Of a stretch of DNA of 64,000 nucleotides, positions 38,101 through 46,824 are shown in pieces. Position 1 is the first letter of the stretch; every line of letters starts with the position of its first letter. The stretch is taken from NCBI GenBank assembly GCA_016793465.1, contig JAEUJW010000095.1:1-64000 (forward strand). The letters are read 5' to 3'. The notes beneath the pieces are model-generated. The model was not told the DNA's origin and did no database searches. It saw nothing but the letters and a program-made list of their open reading frames with translations. The translations under genes and the position numbers were made by a program. The stretch comes from Myxococcales bacterium. Its GTDB lineage: Bacteria > Myxococcota > Polyangia > Nannocystales > Nannocystaceae.

Positions 38101-39255
38101 ATGTCCCCCGAAGACTTCGTCGCCCGCGTCCACGACGACGACATCGCCGCGGTGACCGCGGCCCTCGCCGCCGACCCCTCGCTCGTCGCGGTCCGCGACT
38201 GTTACCACGGCAGCACCCCGCTGCACTTCGCCGCCCACCGCGGCCACACCCGCTGCGTCGAGGCCCTGCTGGCCGCCGGCGCCGACATCCACGCCCGCGA
38301 GCGCGTCAGCGGCACCACCGCGCTGCACTGGTCGGCCGAGGCCGGCGTCGTCGACGTCACCCGCATCCTGCTGTCGGCCGGCGCCGACCTCGAGGCCCGC
38401 GACGAGTGGTTCGACCTCACCCCGCTCGGCTGGTCGAGCGTGGTGCGCTGGGCCCCGGAGCGCCACCGCGATCGCCCCGCGACCGCCGCGCTCCTGCTCG
38501 CCGGCGGCGCCCGCCACGACATCTTCACCGCGACCGCCTGCGACCTCCCCGAGCTCGTGCGAAGCCTCGTCGCCGCCGACGCCACGCAGCTCACGCGTCG
38601 CCTCGGGTTCGTCGGCGACGAGCAGACCCCGCTGCACCTCGCCGTCAGCCTGCGTCGCCCCGCGATCGTCAGGCTCCTGATCGAGCTGGGCGCCGACCTC
38701 GCGGCGCTCACCGCCGACGGCGCCTCCGCGCTCGCGCTCGCCGCCGACGAGCCCGACCTCGCGGGCCTGCTGCGCTCGCTCGGCGCCAGCGACGACGCCT
38801 CGTCGTACCTCGTCAGCCGCGACCTCTCGGCCCTCGGCGCCCTCCTCGATCGCGCGCCGGTCTCGCAGCAGCTGTTCTTCGCCGCCCGCCACAACCACGC
38901 CGACGCGCTCGCCCTGCTGCTGCGCCGCGCCGACCCCCACGCGCGCGCGCGCCGGCTCGTCGGCGAGACCCCCGAGTCGATCGCCCCGCTGCACCTCGCC
39001 GCTCAGTACGGCCACACCGCCGCGCTCGCCGCCCTGCTCGACGCCGGCGCCGACATCCGCGGCGGCGCCGAGCCCGGCGTCCCGACCCCGCTGCACGTCG
39101 CGGCCCGCAACGGTCACCGCGAGGCCACCCGCCTGCTCGTCGATCGCGGCGCCGACCTCCACGATCGCGATCGTCACCACCACGCCACTCCGCGCGGCTG
39201 GGCCGAGTGGGGCGGCCACCGCGAGATCGCCGACATCCTCCGCACCTACGCCTGA
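38101..39255 (+). CDS. Ankyrin-repeat protein
   Basis: 384 residues from ATG 38101, almost entirely ankyrin repeats, about ten units of the type GSTPLHFAAHRGHTRCVEAL and GADIHARE. The repeats are interrupted around residues 250-285, where the consensus is weak. No catalytic domain, signal peptide or membrane segment is visible, so it is a cytosolic protein-interaction module. An in-frame GTG at 38017 would add 28 residues without family features and is not preferred; neither start has a Shine-Dalgarno. Confidence 0.88.
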   Translation: MSPEDFVARVHDDDIAAVTAALAADPSLVAVRDCYHGSTPLHFAAHRGHTRCVEALLAAGADIHARERVSGTTALHWSAEAGVVDVTRILLSAGADLEARDEWFDLTPLGWSSVVRWAPERHRDRPATAALLLAGGARHDIFTATACDLPELVRSLVAADATQLTRRLGFVGDEQTPLHLAVSLRRPAIVRLLIELGADLAALTADGASALALAADEPDLAGLLRSLGASDDASSYLVSRDLSALGALLDRAPVSQQLFFAARHNHADALALLLRRADPHARARRLVGETPESIAPLHLAAQYGHTAALAALLDAGADIRGGAEPGVPTPLHVAARNGHREATRLLVDRGADLHDRDRHHHATPRGWAEWGGHREIADILRTYA

Positions 39256-39332
39256 CTCGCGCCGCTCGGCCCCGCGGCCGAAGTGACCTGCGGTATCCGC
39301 GGCCGGCGTCCTGTGGTATGGCGCGGTTCGCC

Positions 39333-40598
39333 ATGCAGCTTGCGATCCCACGCTTCCAGTTCCGGTTCGTCCCGGCGATGGGCAACGTCATCCACCCGGG
39401 CAACTTCCACCCGGTCGGCGCGCAGGTCGGCGCCGAGCGGATGATCGACCGCGTGCTCACGGCCATGCCCGAGCGCCCCGCGACCGGCTCCGGCGGCAAC
39501 TGGCTGATCGTCGGCGGCTCCGGCGGCTTCGGCAGCGCCGCCCGGGCCGTGCTCGGCGCCGGCTTCGGCGCCAACACCCTCAACCTCTCCTTCGACGCCG
39601 AGCCCCAGCCCGACAGCAGCAACAAGGGCCGCAAGATCGGCTCGCCCGGGTTCCACCGCAGCCTCGCGCTCGAGCGGCGCCTCGCCGGCCTCGGCCTCAC
39701 GGCCCGCTCGCTCATCGGCGACGCCTTCGACCCCGCCGTCCGCGACGCCACCATCGCCGCCGTCCGCGAGCGCTTCGGCGGCAAGCTCCACGGCCTCGTG
39801 TGGGCCCTCGCCGCCCCGCGTGCCCTCGACCCGCGCACCGGCAAGACCGTGCAGAGCGTGCTGAAGCCGCTCGGTCGACCCGCCACCATCCGCACCTTCA
39901 GCGGCCGCGGCGACGGCCCCGAGGACGTCCCCCGCATCGCCGAGTTCACCATCCCGCCCGGCACGCCCGAGGAGGCGGTCGCCACCCAGTACGTCATGGG
40001 CGGCCGCATCGTCGAGCAGTGGGTGCTCGCGCTGCAGGCCGCGGGCGTGCTCGCCGACGGCTTCACGCTCGTCACGATCTCCTACCGCGGCAACCCGCTC
40101 AACGCGGCGATCTACCGCGACGGACTGATCGGCCTGGCCAAGGCCGACCTCGAGTTCCACACCCGCGCCCTCCACGAGGTCCTGAAGAGTACGATCGGCG
40201 GTCGAGCCGTCGCCGTCGAGGGCCCGGCCGTCGTCACCGAGGCCTCCGGGGGGATCCCCGGCGTCCCTCTGCACATGGCTGTCCTGCTCGACGTCATGGG
40301 CCTCGACTTCGAGGACCCCCTCGTGTCGATGCTCCGCCTGTTCCGCACCCGTCTGCCTCCGCGTGGCAGCGACATGGTCGTCGACGAGCACGGCCTCGTG
40401 CGGATGGATGACCTCGAGCTCGCGTCCGCCGTCCAGGACGAACTGCAGGCCCGCTACGCCCGCCTCGCCCCCGGCGAGCCGTTCGACCCGCGCCTCTACC
40501 AGCGCTTCATGGACGAGTACGCGCAGACCCGCGGCTTCGGCCAGATCGGGGTCGATTACGCCGCCGAGTTCGACACCGACGCCGTCTGCCGGCCCTGA
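39333..40598 (+). CDS. fabV: Enoyl-ACP/trans-2-enoyl-CoA reductase FabV
   Basis: 421 residues. FabV reduces the enoyl thioester in the last step of fatty acid elongation with NADH, and is an alternative to FabI that resists triclosan. GGSGGFG (61-67) forms the nucleotide-binding loop, and ISYRGNPLNAAIYRDGLIGLAK carries the family's Tyr-x8-Lys pair (Y261, K270). EGPAVVTEASGGIPGVPL matches the conserved active-site cover. Two in-frame ATGs (39318, 39333) are possible. The FabV call rests on the Y-x8-K motif and overall order; the N-terminus is less typical than in gammaproteobacterial FabV. Confidence 0.83.
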   Translation: MQLAIPRFQFRFVPAMGNVIHPGNFHPVGAQVGAERMIDRVLTAMPERPATGSGGNWLIVGGSGGFGSAARAVLGAGFGANTLNLSFDAEPQPDSSNKGRKIGSPGFHRSLALERRLAGLGLTARSLIGDAFDPAVRDATIAAVRERFGGKLHGLVWALAAPRALDPRTGKTVQSVLKPLGRPATIRTFSGRGDGPEDVPRIAEFTIPPGTPEEAVATQYVMGGRIVEQWVLALQAAGVLADGFTLVTISYRGNPLNAAIYRDGLIGLAKADLEFHTRALHEVLKSTIGGRAVAVEGPAVVTEASGGIPGVPLHMAVLLDVMGLDFEDPLVSMLRLFRTRLPPRGSDMVVDEHGLVRMDDLELASAVQDELQARYARLAPGEPFDPRLYQRFMDEYAQTRGFGQIGVDYAAEFDTDAVCRP

Positions 40599-40634
40599 CG
40601 CGCCCGCGATACACTCCCACGGGGGTGGCGGGGC

Positions 40635-42419
40635 ATGGTACGGCGACAGACTGGCTTGATCGGGCTCCTCGCGTTCTCGCTCGCGTGCGGCGACAGCGGC
40701 GCCGGCGACGGCTCCTCCACCGGAGATCCGAGCGGCGATCCCGGCGGCACCAGTCAACCGACGAGCGGCGACCCGAGCGGCGAACCGACGACCTCGACGA
40801 GCGGCGAACCGACGACCTCGACGAGCGGCGACCCCACCGGAGCTCCGACCGGTAGCCCGACCTCGAGCCCGACGAGCAGCCCGACCAGCGACCCCACCGG
40901 CGACCCCACCGGCGAGACCACCGAGCCGCCGCCCGCGACCTGCGAGCCCGCCGGCGGCAGCGACAGCGTGGCCGCGCCCGAGCTGCTGGTCGCGCTCGCC
41001 GATCGCTACGAGGAGGCCTGGCTCGGCTCGCCCGCGGTCGCCGACCTCGACGGCGACGGCACCGCGGAGATCGTCGTCGCCCGCGAGTCCAAGCTCGTGG
41101 TCTGGCACGCCGACGGCGCGGTCGTGTGGGCCAACAGCGACGCCTCCGGCCGCATCTGGTCGAGCCCCGTCGTCGCCGACATCGCCGGCGACGCCAGGCT
41201 CGAGGTCGCCTTCGCCGCGCGCGACCAGGTGTTCCTCCTCGACGCCGCGGGCGCCGTGCTGCCCGGCTTCCCGGTCACGTGGGAGGACGAGCTGCGCAGC
41301 CTCGCCGCCGCCGACATCGACGCCGACGGCCAGCTCGAGCTCGTCGTCACCCCCGGCCACGGCGGCCCCACCGACGTGATCTTCGCCTGGAACGCCGACG
41401 GCAGCGCGGTCGGGGGCTTCCCGCCCAACGCCGCCGGCACCAGCGGCTGCGCCGCCGACATGAAGTGCTACCTCGCCGGCTGTTACGACCAGAACCTCGC
41501 GCTCGGCGACCTCGACGGCGACGGCGCCGCCGACATCGTCGCGCCCCACGACAACGCCTACGTCAGCATCCACAAGGGCAGCGGCGAGGCCTTCGACGCC
41601 GCCGACGTCTACCCCGTCAACAAGACCCCCGGCGTGCGCTACCTGCACGCTCTGGCCGAGGCGATGATGGGCTACTCCGACGACGAAGAGAATTCCCTCC
41701 AAGCCCACTTCACCAACACGCCGCCGGCGATCGCCGACCTCGACGGCGACGGCGCGCGCGAGGTCATCCTGCTCGCCTCGGTGCAGAACGCCGCGCAGAC
41801 CGACCGCGAGAGGGGCGTGGCGCTGTGGGTGGTCGGCCGCGACGGCGCGCGCCGCCCGGGCTTCGAGACCCCGGTGCACCTCCCCGAGTACCTCTCGGGC
41901 CTGTGGGACTACGGCGACACCAACATCGTGGCGATCACCAACCAGGCCAGCGTCGCCGACATCGACGCCGACTACTTCGGCCAGGAGATCGTCTTCCCGG
42001 GCTTCGACGGGGCGATCCACGCCGTCAGCGCCGGCGGCGAGCTGCTGTGGAGCACCGTCTACACCACCGATCCGATGGTCGCCACCGGCGGCGTCGTGAT
42101 CGGCGACCTGAGCGCCGACGGCGTGCCGGAGATCGTCTTCAACACCTACAGCACCGACGACGGCAAGGGCGAGCTCGTCGTCCTGAGCGCGCAAGGGCAA
42201 CAGCTGCACGCGCTAGCGTTGCCGCGGCGCGGCGCCATGCCGGTGCCGACGCTCGCCGACGTCGACGGCGACGGCGCGGTCGACATCGTCGTCTCGCTGA
42301 AGGACGCCGAGGACAAGGTGGAGAGCGTGCAGGTCTGGCGCGTCCCGGGCTCCGCCGCGAACTGTCTCCTGTGGCCCACAGGGCGCGCGAACCTCCTGCG
42401 GAGCGGACTCGTGCTGTGA
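40635..42419 (+). CDS. FG-GAP/VCBS-repeat lipoprotein
   Basis: 594 residues. A lipobox (AFSLAC, C18) makes it an envelope lipoprotein; a ~75-residue linker of Ser/Gly/Pro/Thr repeats follows. The folded part holds seven calcium-binding FG-GAP-type motifs, such as VADLDGDGTAEIVVA, AADIDADGQLELVV and LADVDGDGAVDIVVSL, building an integrin-like beta-propeller. Probably exposed at the surface for adhesion or protein binding. The linker is encoded partly by perfect 24-bp DNA repeats. TACACT and a GGGGGTGG segment precede the ATG. Confidence 0.88.
   Translation: MVRRQTGLIGLLAFSLACGDSGAGDGSSTGDPSGDPGGTSQPTSGDPSGEPTTSTSGEPTTSTSGDPTGAPTGSPTSSPTSSPTSDPTGDPTGETTEPPPATCEPAGGSDSVAAPELLVALADRYEEAWLGSPAVADLDGDGTAEIVVARESKLVVWHADGAVVWANSDASGRIWSSPVVADIAGDARLEVAFAARDQVFLLDAAGAVLPGFPVTWEDELRSLAAADIDADGQLELVVTPGHGGPTDVIFAWNADGSAVGGFPPNAAGTSGCAADMKCYLAGCYDQNLALGDLDGDGAADIVAPHDNAYVSIHKGSGEAFDAADVYPVNKTPGVRYLHALAEAMMGYSDDEENSLQAHFTNTPPAIADLDGDGAREVILLASVQNAAQTDRERGVALWVVGRDGARRPGFETPVHLPEYLSGLWDYGDTNIVAITNQASVADIDADYFGQEIVFPGFDGAIHAVSAGGELLWSTVYTTDPMVATGGVVIGDLSADGVPEIVFNTYSTDDGKGELVVLSAQGQQLHALALPRRGAMPVPTLADVDGDGAVDIVVSLKDAEDKVESVQVWRVPGSAANCLLWPTGRANLLRSGLVL
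40775..40822 (+). repeat. Two perfect 24-bp tandem repeats in the FG-GAP gene
   Basis: GAGCGGCGAACCGACGACCT plus CGAC is repeated at 40775-40798 and 40799-40822, encoding SGEPTTST twice in the linker after the lipobox. Related degenerate units extend on both sides. Confidence 0.85.
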
Positions 42420-42469
42420 TGACGCCCGCATCGACCGCGAGGCTGACGCGTTAAGCTGGTGGCTTGCAG

Positions 42470-43960
42470 ATGGCGAACGAGCACGACTCGGACGAGGTGC
42501 GCACGACCCACGGCGCCCTGTACGTACAGAGCGACGAGCGGCCCTCGCGGCGCCCGGTGCTGATCGCCCTGCACGGACCCAACCCTGGCGCCGTCCACCC
42601 GCTCGCCGGCGAGGTGGTGCTCGGCCGCTCGAGCGACGCCTCGATCAGCGTCGAGGACGAACGCGTCTCGCGTCGCCACACCCGCATCATCGTCGTCGGC
42701 CCCGACGAGGTCCGGCTCGAGGACCTCGGCAGCAAGAACGGCACGTGGGTCAACGGCCGCCGCGTCGCCGCCGCCGAGCTGCGCAACGGCGACACCATCC
42801 AGATCGGCAACGAGACCGTGTTCCAGTTCTCGTACCGCGACCCCGTCGAGCAGCGCATGCTCGAGCGCCAGAAGATGGAGGCCATCGGCCGCCTCGCCGG
42901 CGGCGTCGCCCACGAGTTCAACAACCTGCTCGCCGTCGTGCTCGGCAACCTCTCGCAGCTGCAGCGCCTCACGCAGGGCGACGGCGGCGACGACGGCCGC
43001 CACGACATGCTCCGCGACGCCGTCAACGCCGCCACCCGCGCGACCGAGATGACCCACCAGCTCCTCGGCATCGCCCGCCGCGCCCGCGTCAGCGACATCC
43101 CGGTCAACGTCAGCGCCCTCGTCGAGGACCTCGGCCGCCTGGTCTCGCGCACCCTCATCCAGGACATCGAGCTCGAGCTCGACGTCGAGCCCGACCTGTA
43201 CATCTGCGGCCAGGCCCCCGAGCTGCAGCAGGCCCTGCTCAACCTCTGCATCAACGCCCGCGACGCCATGCCCACCGGCGGCTGCCTGACCCTGCGCGTG
43301 CGCCGAGGCGAGGGCGGCTACGCCGGCGGCTGCGTCGAGATCTCCGTCGAGGACACCGGCGTCGGCATGGACGCGGCGACCCTGAAGCACGTGTTCGAGC
43401 CGTTCTTCACCACCAAGGAGGTCGGCCGCGGCACCGGCCTCGGCATGGCGATCGTGCACGGCATCGTCACCGGCCACCAGGGCCACATCGACGTCCAGAG
43501 CGAAGCAGGGGAGGGCACCGCGGTGGTGCTCACGCTCCCGTGCGCGTCCCCGCCGGCGGCCCCCGAGTCGTCCGCCGTCGCACCTCACGTCGCGCCGTCG
43601 CCCGACAAGACCATCCTCCTGGTCGAGGACGACGAGGCCCTGCGCCGCAGCGTCACGCGCATGCTCGAGCACCTCGGCCACCGCGTGTGGGTCGCCGCCG
43701 ACGGCGTCGAGGCCGTCGAGGTGTTCCGCCGCCGCCACTCCGAGGTCGACGTCGTCCTCCTCGACGTCGGCATGCCCCGCCAGGGCGGCGCCCGCACCTT
43801 CGACGAGATGCAGGCCATCGACCCCGACGTGAAGGTCCTGCTGTCGTCCGGCTACCACGGCGACCACCTGGAGCCGCTGCTGCGCGCCGGCGTCCACGGC
43901 TTCCTGCCCAAGCCCTACACCCTGCAGCAGCTCGTCGACGCCCTCCACGCCGTCACCTGA
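42470..43960 (+). CDS. Hybrid histidine kinase: FHA - HisKA/HATPase - receiver
   Basis: 496 residues, cytoplasmic, without a membrane segment. An FHA domain (~28-120; LGRSSDASI, RVSRRH, LGSKNGTWVNG) that reads phosphothreonine comes first, then a HisKA box with H148 in GGVAHEFNNLLA, N box LCINARDAM, DTGVGMD and GTGLGMAIVHGI of the ATPase, and a C-terminal receiver with D432 (VVLLDVGMP) and K in PKPYT. The FHA domain suggests it is recruited by a Ser/Thr kinase, linking the two phosphorylation systems. ATG 42470 is used; a TTG at 42464 is in frame. No separate partner regulator is adjacent. Confidence 0.93.
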   Translation: MANEHDSDEVRTTHGALYVQSDERPSRRPVLIALHGPNPGAVHPLAGEVVLGRSSDASISVEDERVSRRHTRIIVVGPDEVRLEDLGSKNGTWVNGRRVAAAELRNGDTIQIGNETVFQFSYRDPVEQRMLERQKMEAIGRLAGGVAHEFNNLLAVVLGNLSQLQRLTQGDGGDDGRHDMLRDAVNAATRATEMTHQLLGIARRARVSDIPVNVSALVEDLGRLVSRTLIQDIELELDVEPDLYICGQAPELQQALLNLCINARDAMPTGGCLTLRVRRGEGGYAGGCVEISVEDTGVGMDAATLKHVFEPFFTTKEVGRGTGLGMAIVHGIVTGHQGHIDVQSEAGEGTAVVLTLPCASPPAAPESSAVAPHVAPSPDKTILLVEDDEALRRSVTRMLEHLGHRVWVAADGVEAVEVFRRRHSEVDVVLLDVGMPRQGGARTFDEMQAIDPDVKVLLSSGYHGDHLEPLLRAGVHGFLPKPYTLQQLVDALHAVT

Positions 43961-43991
43961 GGCGCCCCGCGACCGGTTATCATCGCCTCGC

Positions 43992-45197
43992 TTGGCCCCG
44001 CGTCCGCTCCTCGGCGCCGTCCTGCTGGCGGGCTGCGTCTCCTCCGACGTCGCCCCGTTCTACAACATCGGCGGCGACCACGACGGCAGCGGCGAAGAGG
44101 ACTCGTCCGGGAGCTCGTCCGCGGGCGACGCGTCCGACTCGACCGGCGAGCCCGCCGACGAGGCCCCGCTGCCCGAGTACGACGGCGACCCGCTGCCCGA
44201 CGCCCCGGTCGGCGTGTGGCAGTGGGTCGACTTCCCCGAGGCCAGCTGCCGCGACGGCACGCCGACCGGCATCGGCGTGCGCCGCGGCGAGTCCGACAAC
44301 CTGGTCGTGTTCTTCGAGGGCGGCGGCGCCTGCTTCAACGGCTTCACCTGCCTCGCCAACCCCGACCACTTCGACCTCGACGACTTCATCGCCTGGGTCG
44401 ACCCCGCCGGCTCGCGCGGCCTGTTCGACCGCGACCACCCCGCCAACCCGGTCGCCGACTGGAGCGTCGTCTACGTGCCCTACTGCTCGGGCGACGTGCA
44501 CGCCGGCGACAACCACGGCGTGACCATCGTCGACGCCCCCGGCGTGCAGTCGTTCGCCGGCTACACCAACGTCGACGCCTACCTCCGCCGCGTCGTCCCG
44601 ACCTTCGGCGGCGCGCCCGAGGTGCTCGTCACCGGCGTCAGCGCCGGCGGCTTCGGCTCCGGCTTCAACTACCACCGCCTCGCCCGCGTGTTCTCCGGCA
44701 AGGTCACGCTGCTCGACGACTCCGGCCCGGTCATGCGCGACGACTACCTCGCGCCGTGCCTGCAGGCGCAGTGGCGCGAGGTCTGGAACTTCGACGGCAC
44801 GCTGCCCGAGGCCTGCGCCGACTGCTTCGCCGCCGACGGCGGGGGGATCTGGCACATCATCGAGTTCCTGGCCGCGCGCCACCCCGAGCAGCGCATGGGC
44901 TTCATCTCGAGCGAGCGTGACGCGACGATCTCGATCTTCTACGGCTTCGGCCTCGACGAGTGCGCCGGCCTCGGAGCGATCTACCCCGGCGCCCGCTTCA
45001 CCGCCGGCCTCCACGACCTCCGCGATCACATCCTGCGCCCGGCCGGCAACGCCGGCAGCTACTTCATCCCCGGCGTCGAGCACACCTTCATCGCCGGCTC
45101 GCGCTTCTACGACACCGAGGTCGACGGCGTGCGCCTCACCGACTGGGTCGCCGACCTGCTCGCCGGCGAGGTCTCCCACGTCAGCCCGCCGCAGTGA
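43992..45197 (+). CDS. Notum/pectinacetylesterase-family lipoprotein
   Basis: 401 residues. TTG start at 43992 gives MAPRPLLGAVLLAGC with lipobox C15. The alpha/beta-hydrolase-like domain has FFEGGGACFNG (oxyanion), VPYCSGDVHAGDN, nucleophile S217 in GVSAGGFGS, D in ECAGL/DDSGP and a final histidine in VEHTF, matching the pectinacetylesterase/Notum family that removes acyl groups from polysaccharides or lipidated proteins. A Ser/Gly/Asp-rich linker follows the lipobox. TATCAT lies eight bases before the TTG, suggesting a leaderless TTG-start mRNA. Confidence 0.88.
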   Translation: MAPRPLLGAVLLAGCVSSDVAPFYNIGGDHDGSGEEDSSGSSSAGDASDSTGEPADEAPLPEYDGDPLPDAPVGVWQWVDFPEASCRDGTPTGIGVRRGESDNLVVFFEGGGACFNGFTCLANPDHFDLDDFIAWVDPAGSRGLFDRDHPANPVADWSVVYVPYCSGDVHAGDNHGVTIVDAPGVQSFAGYTNVDAYLRRVVPTFGGAPEVLVTGVSAGGFGSGFNYHRLARVFSGKVTLLDDSGPVMRDDYLAPCLQAQWREVWNFDGTLPEACADCFAADGGGIWHIIEFLAARHPEQRMGFISSERDATISIFYGFGLDECAGLGAIYPGARFTAGLHDLRDHILRPAGNAGSYFIPGVEHTFIAGSRFYDTEVDGVRLTDWVADLLAGEVSHVSPPQ

Positions 45198-45206
45198 GCC
45201 CCGCGC

Positions 45207-45908
45207 TCACGGCAGCTCGACCGCCACCCGCGCGCACCCGCCGAGGTCCGGCGCCGGCCCGCGTCGCACCAGCTCCTCGCCCTCGATCGCGTACACCCCC
45301 GCCGCCGCCAGCAGCCCGGCCGACGGCTCCTCCGCGGTCGCACCCGCCAGCCGCGGCGTCGGCACCAGCACCAGCTCCTCCCCGCACAGCCACGGCGCCA
45401 GCGCCAGGCTCGGCCCCAGCGGCGTGCCGTCGCCCAGCGCCGGCCGGTCGACCCACAGCGGCACGAACCGCACCGTCGTCCCGCCCAGCGCCGCGCCCAC
45501 GTACGCCTGCTCCGCGCCCTCGCGCAGCTTGCTGGCCCGCGACGCCACCACCACCGGGCCCGCCGCGCTCATCACCCCCCGCCACTCGCACCCGCCCGCC
45601 AGGACCGGCTCGCCCGCGGCGTTCGGCCTCGCCTCGCCCGCGCACTCCGCCGGCGCCGCCACCGCGAACGCCCGCGGCGCCGCGCCGGCCAGCTCGTGCA
45701 GCGCCAGCCCCGACCTGTCCGAAGGGACAAGCGCCCAGGGACATGTCTCATCGGCCAGCACGGCCAGCGCGCTGCCCGGCGGCTCGACGCAGCGGGCGCC
45801 GGCCTCGACCGGCGGCGTCGCGCCCGCGGGCGCGTCGCGGGCCGCCGGCGGGTTGCACGCCAGCGACCCGCCGAGCACCCACCAGCAGCACCGCGCGCGA
45901 GCCGGCAT
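45207..45908 (-). CDS. Putative lipoprotein of unknown function
   Basis: 233 residues. MPARARCCWWVLGGSLAC is a signal sequence with lipobox C18. The mature part contains paired cysteines (ARCVE, DETCPW, AECAG, GGCEW, WLCGE, GGCARV), suggesting disulfides in the periplasm. No recognised domain. A CTGTCC-GAAG-GGACAA hairpin motif (45715-45730) lies within it. It starts nine bases after the preceding lipoprotein stop, so both form one operon, convergent with the Notum-like gene. Confidence 0.7.
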   Translation of the reverse strand: MPARARCCWWVLGGSLACNPPAARDAPAGATPPVEAGARCVEPPGSALAVLADETCPWALVPSDRSGLALHELAGAAPRAFAVAAPAECAGEARPNAAGEPVLAGGCEWRGVMSAAGPVVVASRASKLREGAEQAYVGAALGGTTVRFVPLWVDRPALGDGTPLGPSLALAPWLCGEELVLVPTPRLAGATAEEPSAGLLAAAGVYAIEGEELVRRGPAPDLGGCARVAVELP

Positions 45909-45917
45909 CGGCCCGGC

Positions 45918-46553
45918 CTAGTTCTTGAGCACGCCGGCCTGCAGGCAGCCCGCGCCGGCGCTCTGGATGATCGCCTTCTGCGTCGAGCCGAACGTCTCGA
46001 GCTTCCAGATCTGATTGCCCTGGCTGTCGAGGCCGACGATGTCGGACAGCGCGATCAGCTTGACGAACGGCGACTGCCCGGCGTCGCACATCGCCTCCTC
46101 GGGCAGCGGCCCCGGGCCCCACAGGATGCGCCGCCCGGAGATCGCCGCCGGGTCCGACACGATGTACGTGATCGTCATGTTGTAGAGCCCGGAGTCCTCG
46201 ACGAACACCTGCTCGAAGCCCTCGACCTCGCACTCGATGCGCCGCTCGACGTCCTCGTTGCACAGGCGCTCCTTCCACTCCGCGAACACCCCGCCGCCCT
46301 GGTCCTCCGGGCCGTCCAGGCGCTGCCCCGGCTGCTTGACCAGGTAGTAGTCCTGCAGGCACTTCTCGTAGCTCATCTTGACCTGGATCTTGTAGGTGCC
46401 CGCGAACGGGTTCTCGTCCTCCGTCTCGCCGCGCTGCAGCTCGAGGCAGGCGAAGCCGAACTTCTCCTGCTCCTCCTCTTTGCAAGAGGACGACGACATG
46501 CCCCCGACCAGACAGCCGGCGAGCAACACCAGGGCGCGCAGTTTCGCGTTCAT
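45918..46553 (-). CDS. Putative lipoprotein of unknown function
   Basis: 211 residues from ATG 46553. ALVLLAGC gives a good lipobox at C14 (a second cysteine, C24, is also possible). The mature protein is rich in Glu/Asp and has six or more cysteines (FACLE, YEKCLQD, RLCNE, RIECEV, AMCDAG, GAGCLQ), pointing to a disulfide-bonded periplasmic domain. No family recognised. First gene of a two-lipoprotein operon and divergent from the cyclase-like gene, with a 271-bp gap. Confidence 0.72.
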   Translation of the reverse strand: MNAKLRALVLLAGCLVGGMSSSSCKEEEQEKFGFACLELQRGETEDENPFAGTYKIQVKMSYEKCLQDYYLVKQPGQRLDGPEDQGGGVFAEWKERLCNEDVERRIECEVEGFEQVFVEDSGLYNMTITYIVSDPAAISGRRILWGPGPLPEEAMCDAGQSPFVKLIALSDIVGLDSQGNQIWKLETFGSTQKAIIQSAGAGCLQAGVLKN

Positions 46554-46824
46554 CCCCGCGAGTCTCGCAAACAGGGGCCCGGACCTGCAAGATCCGCGTG
46601 CACCCGGCCTGACCGGCCGCCTCGGCGCCGCCCGGGCCGTCGCATCGCTGCACCGGCAACCTTCCCACGCGTGGCCGCCACGCCCCATCTGCGTCGCCGC
46701 GTTCGCCGTCTGCATCGCTGCTTGCACACCCTCTCGTGCGACCTGTCACGTCGCGCGCGCGTCGCCCGCGTGTTAGCCTGGCGGCCTTCTGGCGGGGTTT
46801 CTTCCCGCTTTCTCGCCGTCGCCC

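Noticed and set aside
39246..42209. 987-codon minus-strand frame opposite fabV and the FG-GAP gene
   Set aside because: Antisense shadow; composition rich in Val/Gly/Arg/Glu with no family features.
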